A stretch of DNA of 47,530 nucleotides. Origin: Planctomycetota bacterium. Lineage in GTDB: Bacteria; Planctomycetota; Phycisphaerae; UBA1845. The number at the start of each line of letters is the position of its first letter. Positions within the stretch are counted from its first letter, which is position 1. The notes below the pieces were generated by a model that worked only from the letters and a program-made list of their open reading frames with translations, was not told the DNA's origin and made no database searches. The DNA lies in contig JAUWWQ010000032.1 of NCBI GenBank assembly GCA_030616775.1, positions 1 through 47,530 of the forward strand, written 5' to 3'. Below, in pieces: positions 1 through 9,003 of the stretch. Made by a program: the position numbers and the translations under genes.

Positions 1-1
1 G

Positions 2-1190
2 CTGCTGGGTCTCGGTGACGGGACATTTGCCAACGCGGTGCATAACGATGCCGGCGACCACCCGTGGTCCGTAGCGATCGGCGACCTGGACGCCGACCAC
101 GTGCCCGACCTGGCCGTGGCGAACGACGTCAGCGACACCGTTTCGGTGCTGCTGGGGGTCGGCGACGGGACGTTTGGCGCCGCGGCGCACTACGGCGCCG
201 GCGACGGGCCTATGTCCGTAGCGATCGGCGACCTGGACGGCGACGCGTGGCCCGACCTGGCCGTGGCGAACTACAACAGCGACAACGTCTCGGTGCTTCT
301 GGGGATCGGCGACGGGACGTTTTCCGCCGCGGTGCACTACGCCGCCGGCGGCGGGCCTACCTCCGTAGCGATCGCCGACCTGGACGGCGACCAGGTGCCC
401 GACCTGGCCGTGGCGAACTTTGGGACATACCCGCAATATGATGATGAGGGCGTCTCGGTCCTGCTGGGCGTCGGCGACGGGACGTTTGCCGCCGCGGTGT
501 ACTACGCCGCCGGCGACGGGCCTACCTCCGTAGCGATCGCCGACCTGGACGGCGACCAGGTGCCCGACCTGGCCGTGGCGAACATCTGGAGCGACAACGT
601 CTCGGTGCTGCTGGGGGTCGGCGACGGGACGTTCGCCGCCGCGGTGAATTACGCCGTCGGCGAGAACCCTTCATCCGTAGCGATCGGCGACCTGGACGGC
701 GACCTGGTACCCGACCTGGCCGTGGCGAACGGGCGCAGCGACAACGTCTCGGTGCGACTGGGCGTCGGCGACGGGACGTTTGGTGTCGCGATGCACTACG
801 CCGCCGGCTACGGGGCTCACTCGGTAGCGATCGGCGACCTGGACGGCGACCAGGTGCCCGATCTGGCCGTGGCGAACCTCTGGAACCACGTCTCGGTGCT
901 GCTGGGCGTCGGCGACGGGACGTTTGCCTGGCGGGTGAACTACGCCGCCGGCGACTGGCCTTCATCCGTAGCGATCGGCGACCTGGACGGCGACCAGGTG
1001 CCCGACCTGGCCTTGGTGGCGGACACCTTCAACGTCTCGGTGCTGCTGGGGCTCGGCGGCGGGACGTTTGCCGCCGCGCTGAACTACGCCGCCGGCTACG
1101 GGCCTATCTCCGTGGCGATCGGCGACCTGGACGGCGACCTGGCGCCCGACTTGGCCGTGGCGAACGACGGCCGCGACGACATCTCGGTGC
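2..1190 (+). repeat. Tandem DNA repeats of about 141-147 bp encoding FG-GAP blades
   Basis: Blocks such as 'tccgtagcgatcggcgacct' and 'gtcggcgacgggacgtttg' recur about every 141-147 bp across the partial gene. One unit near 420-450 carries an extra six codons or so. Similarity at synonymous positions suggests recent duplication or gene conversion. Confidence 0.75.
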
Positions 1191-1324
1191 TGCTGAACCA
1201 AAGTCCCACGCCCGGCCCATCGCCAATACCGGCGCTCACCGAATGGGGTCTCGTTGTGATGTCGCTGCTTATGCTGACCGCTGGCAAGCTCCTATGCGGA
1301 CGACTCCGTTCGACTCACGGGTAG
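2..1324 (+). CDS. FG-GAP/VCBS repeat surface protein with IPTL-type C-terminal sorting tail (5' partial)
   Basis: The reading frame is open from the first bases of the window, so the true start lies upstream. The visible part is eight tandem repeats of about 46-52 residues, plus part of a ninth. Each carries a DLDGDxxPDLAVAN segment, a DxDxDxxxD calcium-binding loop typical of FG-GAP/VCBS beta-propeller blades, followed by VSVLLGVGDGTF. After a short Pro-rich linker the protein ends in IPALTEWGLVVMSLLMLTAG, then basic residues. That is the layout of an IPTL-CTERM sorting signal: motif, hydrophobic helix, basic end. The protein is probably exported, processed at this tail and surface-attached or released. 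The repeats are also near-identical at DNA level (period about 141-147 bp), so copy number may vary between strains. The ligand is unknown. Confidence 0.85.
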   Translation: MLGLGDGTFANAVHNDAGDHPWSVAIGDLDADHVPDLAVANDVSDTVSVLLGVGDGTFGAAAHYGAGDGPMSVAIGDLDGDAWPDLAVANYNSDNVSVLLGIGDGTFSAAVHYAAGGGPTSVAIADLDGDQVPDLAVANFGTYPQYDDEGVSVLLGVGDGTFAAAVYYAAGDGPTSVAIADLDGDQVPDLAVANIWSDNVSVLLGVGDGTFAAAVNYAVGENPSSVAIGDLDGDLVPDLAVANGRSDNVSVRLGVGDGTFGVAMHYAAGYGAHSVAIGDLDGDQVPDLAVANLWNHVSVLLGVGDGTFAWRVNYAAGDWPSSVAIGDLDGDQVPDLALVADTFNVSVLLGLGGGTFAAALNYAAGYGPISVAIGDLDGDLAPDLAVANDGRDDISVLLNQSPTPGPSPIPALTEWGLVVMSLLMLTAGKLLCGRLRSTHG

Positions 1325-1737
1325 TCGCGGTCGCGGACCTGGATGACTTCGCGCTCTTCGCGGGCTGCATGGGTGAGCCGGGCGTCACGATTCCGCCACC
1401 CGGGTGCGAGACGGGCAATCGGGGGACACCATACGAATGGCACTGCCGTCGCCAACTGCTGTTTTGCCAAGCACTTACGTTTTTCCGAGCGCCTCGCGCA
1501 GCTCGTCCCGCGGGGCGTGCTGTGGGAATTTCGGAGACGTCGCCTGCGGCCCAATGGAGCCAAGACGTCTGCGAGGATAACGGAGGCGTCTACCTCGGCG
1601 ACGGGACACTGTGCGACGGCGATGCCTGTCCCATCCCGGCCGTTTCCGAGTGGGGCTTGGTGGTAATAGTGCTGCTGGTCATGGCGGCGGGGACGGTGGT
1701 GCTCTTGCGGCGGCGGGTGGCCGTGACCGCTCGTTGA
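1318..1737 (+). pseudogene. Decayed 3' end of a second sorted exoprotein
   Basis: Frame 1 encodes DLDDFALFAGCMGEPGV, which resembles the dockerin-like 'DFALFxxC' segments of many planctomycete exoproteins. Further on it encodes CEDNGGVYLGDGTLCDGDACP, a Cys-rich block also common in those proteins. It then gives IPAVSEWGLVVIVLLVMAAG followed by LLRRR, a second IPTL-type sorting tail. The stretch between (about 1405-1545) resembles neither and reads like frame-shifted or unrelated sequence. No convincing start exists: the open frame only begins inside the preceding gene. I infer the remnant of a deleted or recombined exoprotein gene left behind the FG-GAP gene. A translated short protein cannot be excluded. 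Confidence 0.5.
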
Positions 1738-1892
1738 CCGCCTGCGGCGGACGCTACGGATCAGAAACGCGACAGTCATGGAGCGGTCAGGCGCAGGGTA
1801 CCAGGGAAGACGGGACCGCTCGTTAACACTCACGGTACTGATCGGCCCGCGGCTCGGTCTGTAGGTTTGGACTTCCACTCACCCTCTGCATA

Positions 1893-1965
1893 GAATCCCC
1901 TCTCGGCACGCGCGGGAGGACCGAGAAAGGATTCTCGGTCCAGCGAGATTCCCCGTCCAGCGAGC
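1893..1965 (-). repeat. Degenerate third copy of the dispersed hairpin (MITE-like) element
   Basis: It matches the core of the elements at 10217-10360 and 44947-45085. It holds a perfect hairpin at 1918-1941 (arms GGACCGAGAA and TTCTCGGTCC, loop AGGA), followed by CAGCGAGA as in the third copy. The CGGCAC part of the neighbouring second hairpin is still visible at 1903-1908. Terminal repeats are not recognisable, so this copy is truncated. It lies about 50 bp upstream of the topoisomerase gene. Confidence 0.65.
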
Positions 1966-2011
1966 CAGACCTTTCATCCCTTGTGGACTCGAGACGTAAG
2001 CGATAACGACG

Positions 2012-3250
2012 ATGGCCAAGACAACGAAACGGACGGTGAAAACGAGAACGACAGCGCGGAGTCGTGCCCGCAACGGCGGTCGCGAAACGAGGTCAGCCAA
2101 GAGAGGTAGGATTGGTGCCACCGTCCTGGGAGACAAAACGAAACCTGCGCGTCCCCGCAAAGATGGCAAGGCCGGGGTTAAGCTGGAGGGGCTGGCTTCG
2201 TCTGTGGCGGAGATGGCCCGGCGGCGGCAGGACCCGGCCATTGCCATACCTACGCGCGCGCTGAGCAACGTCACGTTCAACGAGAAGACCCGCCACGTCG
2301 AGATGGGTGACAGCAAGCAGTCACGCAATTTCTTCAACTACGGCCAGGCTAAACGGTTCATGCAGACTCTGCTGGTCGGGGCCAAGTGCAAAGAACTCAT
2401 CGACATGGGCAAGACGGCCAGCATCCGTCAGATCTACTACCTCAGCAAGCACACCATCAAAGGCACCAGTGAAAAGACGTTCAACGAGCAGAGCGAGTCC
2501 GACCCGATCATCGAGGACCTCGAGGTGGCCATCGACGCCCTGCGCGAGGAGCTGCACGTCTTCGCCAGTAACCGGGGCAACCTGGCCGGGCTGGTCACAC
2601 TTGTCGACGCCGGCAACACGCTGGACTGCACTGCCATGGGCAGCGCCGGGTACGCGGTGCCCAGCATATGCGAGCCGGACGTGATTCAGTTCAAGAAGTG
2701 CCGGGCCAAGTTCATCCTCCACGTCGAAAAAGACACCGTCTGGCGGCGCTTCCATGAGGATCGTTTCTGGGAAAAGCACAAATGCATCATATCGCACGGC
2801 GGCGGTCAGCCGGCCCGCGGCATGCGACGGCTGCTGCGGCGCATGCACCAGGAGCTGCATCTGCCCGTCTTCGTCCTGCTGGATAACGATCCGTGGGGGT
2901 ACTACATCTACTCCGTCATCAAGCACGGTTCGATCAACCTGGCCTACGAGTCGCGCCGCATGGCCATCCCCGATGCTAAGTTCATTGGCGTCTCCAGCTT
3001 CGACTACGAGCGCTGCAACATGAGCGACGACGTCAAGATCGAACTCGACGCCAACGACATCAAACGCGCCAAGCAGATCGCCAACTATCCGTGGTTTGCC
3101 AGCAAACGACCCTGGCAGCGCGAAATCAAAAGGATGCTCCGAAACGGCTTCAAGATGGAAGTCGAAGCCATGATCTCCAAAGACCTGTCCTACCTCAGCG
3201 AACAATACGTCCCCATGAAGCTCAAAGACAAAAAGCAGTGGTTGGATTGA
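2012..3250 (+). CDS. top6A: DNA topoisomerase VI subunit A (Spo11-like)
   Basis: This is the cleavage subunit of a type IIB topoisomerase. Such an enzyme makes double-strand breaks through a Tyr-DNA link and needs the ATPase subunit B for strand passage. The first 85-90 of 412 residues are a very basic, low-complexity extension. The winged-helix CAP-like domain follows, with SIRQIYYLSK around residues 137-146; Y142/Y143 holds the catalytic tyrosine. The Toprim domain has the expected acidic residues: E239 in LHVEK, and D291 and D293 in LLDNDPWGYYIY. Length fits the family once the extension is removed. The start at 2012 has no obvious Shine-Dalgarno sequence, so the start is uncertain. No subunit B gene is visible in the window. 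Family assignment is firm. Confidence 0.92.
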   Translation: MAKTTKRTVKTRTTARSRARNGGRETRSAKRGRIGATVLGDKTKPARPRKDGKAGVKLEGLASSVAEMARRRQDPAIAIPTRALSNVTFNEKTRHVEMGDSKQSRNFFNYGQAKRFMQTLLVGAKCKELIDMGKTASIRQIYYLSKHTIKGTSEKTFNEQSESDPIIEDLEVAIDALREELHVFASNRGNLAGLVTLVDAGNTLDCTAMGSAGYAVPSICEPDVIQFKKCRAKFILHVEKDTVWRRFHEDRFWEKHKCIISHGGGQPARGMRRLLRRMHQELHLPVFVLLDNDPWGYYIYSVIKHGSINLAYESRRMAIPDAKFIGVSSFDYERCNMSDDVKIELDANDIKRAKQIANYPWFASKRPWQREIKRMLRNGFKMEVEAMISKDLSYLSEQYVPMKLKDKKQWLD

Positions 3251-3300
3251 GACGGTCGGTGTGGCGTGGACGCCCGTGCCGTGAATGTTATTGTTTGTGG

Positions 3301-3320
3301 GACCGACTTTCCAGTCGGTC
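3301..3320. repeat. Perfect 8-bp-stem hairpin downstream of top6A
   Basis: GACCGACT and AGTCGGTC flank a TTCC loop, 51 bp after the topoisomerase stop codon. No T-run follows, so it is not a textbook terminator. It could still stabilise or end the transcript, or be a dispersed repeat similar in build to the other GGACCG hairpins here. Confidence 0.5.
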
Positions 3321-3395
3321 GACGAACGAAGCCGAGCGGCGACCGTAACAGGCTGCCGAAATACCTCACCGCCAGGACCTCCTTCCAATGCCTCG

Positions 3396-3722
3396 GCAAA
3401 ATCCCGACGTTGACGGCCACACACACCAGCGTCCATTCACTCCTAACCGCCCTGAGCACGTGATGTAGGAAACGCCGAGCATCGCGAACCTGCTTGATCT
3501 CGCTGATCTGAGGCTCGACCGTCTGCTTACGCAGACGATAACGCTGCCGAGTCACTTCCCTCTTCGTCCACAAGCGCATCCGGCGGTGTGGCCCTTCATC
3601 TTTCAGGATCGTGAACCGGTCGAGTTCACCGCCCTTGAAGAAGATTTGGAGCCCGGATTTGTCCGCGAGGTGTTTCTGCACGGCGTACGCGCTCGGTTCC
3701 GCATCACGTACGGCTAGGCCTG
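3396..3722 (-). pseudogene. Transposase C-terminal remnant, IS1182-like
   Basis: On the minus strand the translation includes YRLRKQTVEPQISEIKQVRD, then ARRFLHHVLRAVRSEW and LVCVAVNVGIL. This matches the conserved end of IS1182/IS5-like DDE transposases (Y-x-R-x-x-TVEPVFGxIK, GFRRFxLRG, EWxLVCxAxNL). The open frame begins with no sensible start near 3681, and an in-frame stop lies just upstream (near 3750). The N-terminal catalytic part is absent, and the last residues (NVGIL instead of NLLKL, then unrelated sequence) show decay. No clear terminal inverted repeats were found. The stretch 3251-3395 holds only the hairpin above. Confidence 0.6.
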
Positions 3723-3759
3723 TTCTGCTAACGTTACGCGGTGGTCAGTCGTTCGGCCG

Positions 3760-4329
3760 CTACCACTCTGGGGTTATCCGCGGCTTGCCAACCTCGAAGA
3801 TGGATTGTGTTTTGAGAAGGGTCAGCTCCTCTGGAAACGCGTGGAAGGCATGCACATGGAACTCGTGGTCCCTGGCATCGTAGTCAATGAAGGTGAACGG
3901 GGCGAGCCCGTCGTGGGTCCAATCGTCAAACGAGACGAACAGCTCCCGGTTTTGCGCGTAGTGTACGTAGTCACGGTGGGTGGCCGGGAAAAGCTGTGGC
4001 GTCATACGTTCAACCTGAGTTGACAAGATATACTTCATCCCGTCATTGAACGATTGGGCGTGGTCTCGTTCGCCCCGGAAACGGAACGAGGTTGCCAGCC
4101 CAGCCTTGGGCAAAAGCTCGGTGTCCTCAGCGATCAGCTCGGTCAGGATCTGATCCCCGCACTGCACTGTGACGACATGGGCGAGACCAACCACCCATAT
4201 CTCGGCGTGGTAGCGGGTCTGCTGGATCCGCTTGACTCGATCAATACGGAAAAGTTCCGGATGGATCGCCCGCTGGTAAAGGCAGAATTCAAGCTCTTCA
4301 ACGCGTTGTTTCGTCTGTCCTCGCTCCAC
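3760..4329 (-). CDS. DUF2617-like conserved hypothetical protein
   Basis: The protein has 189 residues, no signal peptide and no membrane segment, so it is probably cytoplasmic. It begins with a Glu/Gln-rich stretch. The HPELF segment in AIHPELFRIDRVKRIQQTRY and the following GLAHVVTVQCGDQILTELIA resemble DUF2617 proteins of actinobacteria and planctomycetes. Those have no known reaction. The C-terminal half (DGLAPFTFIDYDARDHEFHVHAFHAFP, residues about 138-165) is also typical of that family, but the match is from memory. The gene is transcribed away from secDF, with a 521-bp intergenic region between. A TATAAT box on the minus strand at 4379-4374 lies at a reasonable distance, without a good -35 box. 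Confidence 0.65.
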   Translation of the reverse strand: MERGQTKQRVEELEFCLYQRAIHPELFRIDRVKRIQQTRYHAEIWVVGLAHVVTVQCGDQILTELIAEDTELLPKAGLATSFRFRGERDHAQSFNDGMKYILSTQVERMTPQLFPATHRDYVHYAQNRELFVSFDDWTHDGLAPFTFIDYDARDHEFHVHAFHAFPEELTLLKTQSIFEVGKPRITPEW

Positions 4330-4850
4330 GGTATCCTCAAAGGCAGCTTCGACCGTTGACCGCTCGTGCCATCATTATACGTACAAATAATTGCGAATCT
4401 ACGAAAATATCGCGCCGGGGCATTATTTCTGACAGAATTGTTGGGCGCGCCGTAACTTTCGCTGCTGGCGGACGATGCATCGGTTGCCAGTGCGCGGACG
4501 CCCTCTCCGCACGTCAAGCTTCTCCGAAGAATTCACAGGATGCTGACCTGCGAATTGGTATCATTGATGATTGTTCGTTGGCCACCTTGCGCTATAATGC
4601 CCGACGATAAGGAGCGGGCGTTACTCTACGCGCGTAGGTTTGCGTCTAGCTGGCATGGTCGCGCATATGTCGTTGAGGATTTATTTTTCTCATTCTCAAC
4701 TGTATGCTTCGGGCTGAGCCTGAGGCGGCGCGGGCTCACGCGGCGCAGGGTATAAGCCGGGCCAACGACGGCCGAATGCAAGATTGGGATGGACGGCGGC
4801 TGAAACCACGGCAATGGCACGCCGCCCTATGGAGGAGATGATAGCTGGCT
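4330..4850. other. 521-bp intergenic region between divergent DUF2617-like gene and secDF
   Basis: No ORF here has recognisable protein features. It contains a candidate promoter towards secDF (4571-4598) and a TATAAT box in the other direction (4379-4374). The remaining sequence shows no RNA family that I recognise, although a leader of about 245 nt in front of secDF would follow from the promoter position. Confidence 0.5.
4571..4598 (+). promoter_or_regulatory. Candidate sigma70-type promoter for secDF
   Basis: TTGTTC at 4571-4576 and TATAAT at 4593-4598 are separated by 16 bp. Transcription would start near 4605 and give a long leader before the secDF start at 4851. Based on motif match only. 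Confidence 0.4.
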
Positions 4851-7800
4851 ATGAGTGATCCCAACCGGCTTTTGAAATGGTTGTTTGTCATCGGGCTGGT
4901 CGCCATCGCGTTGCTGATCCTCTACCCGCCGAGGGAGAAGCTCAAAGGGGGCATCGACCTTGTCGGCGGGACGAGGCTGCTGTTTGAGATCGACACGACA
5001 GGGTTGAGCCCGAGCCAACAGCGCGGTTTGTCTACACGGGTGATGCGCATTCTCAGGGAGCGGGTCGATCCGAAGGGGCAAATGAACCTGGAGTGGCGCC
5101 CGGTAGGCGATAGGCGGCTCGAGATTCGCATGCCTCGTCCGCCGAGAGAGGCGCGGGACCGACGCAACGCGTATGACGAGGCGATTGATCGATTCAGCGC
5201 AAAGAACCTGAAACGCTTTGACGTGGAATCGGCGCTCGATGCTACGGGCGAGCATCGCGACGAGCTGCTCGCCGACCTGGAACGTGGGATCACTGAGCGC
5301 AAGTCACTTATCGAGGTGCTGATCACGGCGTACGACGAACGCCGCGTCGCCCAAGAGAGCGAGGATTCCGCAGCGATAGAGGCCTCGCGGGAAACTTACG
5401 AGAAGGCGATGGCCGACCTGCTGGCGACCAGTCTCCCGACCAGCCGGTTCGAAGACGTTGTTGCGCTTTCCCCCGGTGATAAGCGGGACGCCGAATTGAA
5501 CAAGCTGCGGGTAGAGCATCCATCTTACGATGCGGGGAGTGAAAGGGACCCAGAGGGCAAGCTGTTGACAAAGGCCGTCGCCGCCTATGACGGGTGGGCC
5601 AAGCACAAGGCGGATTTGGAGGATCCATCCGACCTGAAGCGTCGGCTTAAAGGCGCCGGGGTACTGGAGTTCAGGATTCTGGCGGACCGGGACCCGAACT
5701 CACCGGAGAATACGCGGGATCCGAATCCGCAGCTTGCCCAGCCAATCAGCAGATACGCCGAGCAGCTTGCCAAGTATGGTCCCCGGCCAAAGGCAGGCGA
5801 TCGTTTTCGATGGTTTCCGGTCGAGAACATCGTGAACTTCATGCATCTGCGCGACTTCAGCGAGTTCGAGTCGCAGAAGTCCAACCCGGCACAGCCAATC
5901 GTCGAGGAGTACGCGGGTAGCTACTACGCGCTGATGCACAATGATCCCGAGTACGGGCTGTTGCGCGGAACCGGGGGGCAGCGCTGGTCGTTGCAGCAAG
6001 CCAGCTCGAGCGTGGATCCGATGACGGGCAGGAACATCGTGTTGTTCCGGCTGGACCCGCGCGGCGGCCAGTTATTCGGAGAGCTCACGGAGAGAAATCT
6101 GAATCGCAGTCTGTGCATCATGCTCGATGACCTGGCCATGTCGCACGCGAACATACAGAGTCGCATCACACAGTCAGGCCAGATCAGCGGTGACTTCACG
6201 CTGGAAAAGGTCAACAACCTGGTTCGGATTCTGGAGGCCGGGTCGCTACCGGCGCGGCTGAAGGAAACGCCGCTGAGCGAAAACACCATCGGGCCGAGCC
6301 TTGGGGAGACAAATCGCACCAAGGGTTTGTGGGCTGCTGTATATGGCGCGTGCGCGGTGGCGGTGTTCGTGCTGCTCTACTATGGAATCGCCGCAGGAGG
6401 TATGGCCAACCTGGCATTGGCTTTGAACCTGCTGTTCGTGCTGAGCATCATGGCCCTGCTGCAGGCGACATTTACGCTGCCGGGTATCGCCGCTCTGATT
6501 CTGACGGTCGGTATGGCCATTGACGCCAACGTTCTGATCTTCGAGCGCATTCGCGAGGAGCGCGACCGGGGGGTCATATTCAAGAAGGCCTTGAACGCCG
6601 GTTACGACAAGGCCTTCTCCACGATCATGGATGCCAACTTGACGACACTAATTACCTGTGTGATTCTTGGTTTTGTCGGCAGCGAGGAGGTGAAGGGCTT
6701 TGCCATCATCCTGGGGATCGGAATATCGACCAGCATGTTCACCGCGCTGTTCGTGACGCGGTTGGTCTTCAACACACTGATTGCCAAGGGCATGCTCAAG
6801 GATCTGTCCATGCGTCGGATCATCGGCAGGCCGTCGGTCGAATGGCTGGGGCTGCGCCGCATCTTCTGGCCCATCTCGACCGCAGCGGTGGTTGCGGGCC
6901 TGACCGGATTCGTGTGGCTGAGCACCGCCAACCCCGAGGCGGTTTTTGATATCGAATTCCTCGGCGGAACAAGTCTGCAGATCGATCTGAAGCCCGGCGT
7001 TGCCATGACGGACGAAGAGGTGATCGAAGCGGTTACGAGCGATCAGGAAGGGACGCAGTCTGCCGTGCAATGGCTGCGCAGGGCCGCTGATCAACTGGTT
7101 GTGGCGGACGCATCCGACAGCGAAATCCCGGGGCAGTTTTTCCTTAGGTCAGCCGAACTGACAGGCAATCAGCTCGAAGTACTGATGCGTCCAGTAATCG
7201 AGGATAAGGTCCAGCGTGGAGGGATTCGGGCCGAAGGGCATACGGTCATCTTGGACGGCAAGCCCGGGCAACTTACCCTGGCGAGTCTCCAAGTGGCTGT
7301 CCAAGAGGCTGCGGAGGCTACGCGGGAGGCGGCCCGGGGCTTGCGAAGTGCCCGTGTTCAGAGCGTGGGCGAACTCGAGCCTGGGGAGGGCACCGGGCTG
7401 TCCTATGAGATCGTGACTATCGAAGCCAACCGCGAGCTGGTCCAGGCTGCGGTGGTGGCCACCATGGGCGACACGCTCTCCATCCAGCGGGCAATCACGT
7501 TCACCACGGTAGTAGACCAGGAGTTGGCCAAGGAGCCGTTCTTCGTAGTGGAGGCTGACGATCATTATTTGTCGGACGTTATTGGGGGTGACGCGGGCTT
7601 CGACGTGCGTCGTTTCCGGGGTGGTGTGGCCGTCCATGTAGTGTTGGATCAGGATGAACAGCCCCTGACGGTCGCCGAGTTTGACAAACGGCTTCGCGAG
7701 GTCGGACTTCTGCCCGAATTCGAGGAGTACCGGACGCGCGAGTCGGTGATCTTTCCGTTAGGGCCGGCGAGACCAATGCGCGAGGGCGATATCGGTCACA

Positions 7801-8675
7801 AGCAGTTCGCCGTGGTGGCGGTCGACGAGTCCCTGTTGTACGACGAGGATCCGGCCCAGTGGGCCGAGGCGCTGGCCCGGACGCTCCATGCCCAGGTGGA
7901 GGCGGCACTGGGGCAGGAAAAGTCGCTGTCGAGAGTCGTACAGTTTGCGGCTCCAATTGCGCGGCAGACTCAAAACCGGACCGTCTTTGCGATCGTCCTG
8001 GCGCTGGCTGCAATCGTAGCCTATCTGTGGTTGCGGTTCGGCACGAAGGAATACGGCCTGGCGGCCATCGTCGCCCTGGTGCACGACGTGTCCATCACGC
8101 TTGGTCTTGTGGGGCTCAGCCAGCTCGTATTCAACACTCTGGCAGGTAAAGCCCTGCTGATCGACGCTTTTCGCATAGACCTACCGATGATCGCTGCACT
8201 GCTGACGGTCATCGGGTACAGCTTGAACGATACGATCGTGGTGTTCGATCGGATCCGCGAGAATAAGGGTCGGGTGGAGTCGCTCAATCCAAGAATCATC
8301 AACATGAGCATCAACCAGACCCTGGCGCGAACGTTGCTGACCTCGTTCACGACCTTCCTGGTGGTGGGAGTCCTTTATGTGTTCGGCGGGAAGGGCGTGC
8401 ACGGTTTCAGTTTTGCGCTGCTGATCGGCGTGATTGTGGGGACCTACAGCTCGATCGGCATCGCGACGCCACTTCTGTACCGGACCAAGCTCCTCCATGG
8501 CGTTGTGACGGTCATCGTGGCCCTTGCCGTGATCGGGATCGTTTTCGCGGCGTTTGAGCACCAAACCACGAGGTTGGTGCTCGTTGGGCTGTCGCTGGCG
8601 GCGTGTGTTGCGGCCCTTATGCGGCTGCAACGCGGGCCTGGGTACGTTCCAGCCGGTCGGCCGGTAGGCGCCTGA
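4851..8675 (+). CDS. secDF: SecD-SecF fusion protein translocase subunit
   Basis: This inner-membrane protein uses the proton gradient to help SecYEG release exported proteins; SecD and SecF are fused in one 1274-residue chain. TM1 is at residues 9-25, followed by the SecD motif GGIDLVGGTRLLFEID. The large periplasmic P1 domain contains a charged helical insertion (about 105-265). The SecD membrane block starts near 493 and includes AIDANVLIFERIREE (about 554-568). The SecF half begins near 670, with FDIEFLGGTSLQID at about 698 and DTIVVFDRIRENKGR at about 1125. The halves are about 640 and 590 residues, so both seem complete. GGAGGAG at 4831-4837 precedes the ATG by 13 nt, a slightly long spacing. 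Efficient export fits the T2SS and surface proteins nearby. Confidence 0.95.
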   Translation: MSDPNRLLKWLFVIGLVAIALLILYPPREKLKGGIDLVGGTRLLFEIDTTGLSPSQQRGLSTRVMRILRERVDPKGQMNLEWRPVGDRRLEIRMPRPPREARDRRNAYDEAIDRFSAKNLKRFDVESALDATGEHRDELLADLERGITERKSLIEVLITAYDERRVAQESEDSAAIEASRETYEKAMADLLATSLPTSRFEDVVALSPGDKRDAELNKLRVEHPSYDAGSERDPEGKLLTKAVAAYDGWAKHKADLEDPSDLKRRLKGAGVLEFRILADRDPNSPENTRDPNPQLAQPISRYAEQLAKYGPRPKAGDRFRWFPVENIVNFMHLRDFSEFESQKSNPAQPIVEEYAGSYYALMHNDPEYGLLRGTGGQRWSLQQASSSVDPMTGRNIVLFRLDPRGGQLFGELTERNLNRSLCIMLDDLAMSHANIQSRITQSGQISGDFTLEKVNNLVRILEAGSLPARLKETPLSENTIGPSLGETNRTKGLWAAVYGACAVAVFVLLYYGIAAGGMANLALALNLLFVLSIMALLQATFTLPGIAALILTVGMAIDANVLIFERIREERDRGVIFKKALNAGYDKAFSTIMDANLTTLITCVILGFVGSEEVKGFAIILGIGISTSMFTALFVTRLVFNTLIAKGMLKDLSMRRIIGRPSVEWLGLRRIFWPISTAAVVAGLTGFVWLSTANPEAVFDIEFLGGTSLQIDLKPGVAMTDEEVIEAVTSDQEGTQSAVQWLRRAADQLVVADASDSEIPGQFFLRSAELTGNQLEVLMRPVIEDKVQRGGIRAEGHTVILDGKPGQLTLASLQVAVQEAAEATREAARGLRSARVQSVGELEPGEGTGLSYEIVTIEANRELVQAAVVATMGDTLSIQRAITFTTVVDQELAKEPFFVVEADDHYLSDVIGGDAGFDVRRFRGGVAVHVVLDQDEQPLTVAEFDKRLREVGLLPEFEEYRTRESVIFPLGPARPMREGDIGHKQFAVVAVDESLLYDEDPAQWAEALARTLHAQVEAALGQEKSLSRVVQFAAPIARQTQNRTVFAIVLALAAIVAYLWLRFGTKEYGLAAIVALVHDVSITLGLVGLSQLVFNTLAGKALLIDAFRIDLPMIAALLTVIGYSLNDTIVVFDRIRENKGRVESLNPRIINMSINQTLARTLLTSFTTFLVVGVLYVFGGKGVHGFSFALLIGVIVGTYSSIGIATPLLYRTKLLHGVVTVIVALAVIGIVFAAFEHQTTRLVLVGLSLAACVAALMRLQRGPGYVPAGRPVGA

Positions 8676-9003
8676 CGGTACTCACAGTTAGCAGCCACAA
8701 GCACGCCGGGCGTCGGCTGACAAGCTTATTGTCGCCGTCAGGGCTCACGGGCCGTGGATCCGCCAACTTTATGTCGGTGGTGGGCGCGGCATACATTCTC
8801 TGGCCGGGCCGCTCTTTTGGCAATTAAGGCGGCCTTGACCCCGCCGTACTCCTGATTTACACTGGGTTGTTGAATTGGTGCGGCCTCTTTGTCATGAGCG
8901 GTTTTGCGCGGCGCTCAGAGGGAGTGGTCTCGTTCAGTTCCGGCGCGCGATCGCTCGCGTGGCCGTTCCTGTCTTTAGGCGGGTGTAGAGAAAGGAGTTC
9001 GCG
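8676..9003. other. 328-bp intergenic region with promoter
   Basis: Between secDF and the LysM gene. It contains a good promoter match (8835-8863) and the ribosome binding site AAAGGAG near 8992. I see no further gene and no clear terminator for secDF. An 8-bp inverted pair CCTGACGG/CCGTCAGG (about 8671 and 8738) is too widely spaced to call one. Confidence 0.5.
8835..8863 (+). promoter_or_regulatory. Candidate sigma70-type promoter for the LysM gene
   Basis: TTGACC (8835-8840), a 17-bp spacer and TACACT (8858-8863) sit 140 bp upstream of the LysM start codon. Both boxes match the consensus at four or five of six positions. Confidence 0.5.

Noticed and set aside
1-1200. CRISPR-like array from regular repeats
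   Set aside because: The repeats are coding FG-GAP units without unique spacers. No CRISPR array or cas gene was seen anywhere.
3301-3320. Rho-independent terminator for top6A
   Set aside because: Good stem but no following T-run.
2321-3436. 371-codon minus-strand ORF opposite top6A
   Set aside because: Plus strand encodes an unmistakable topoisomerase; the opposite frame is open only because of GC-rich codon bias.
4540-4755. 71-codon ORF upstream of secDF
   Set aside because: Overlaps the TATAAT promoter candidate, no recognisable residues.
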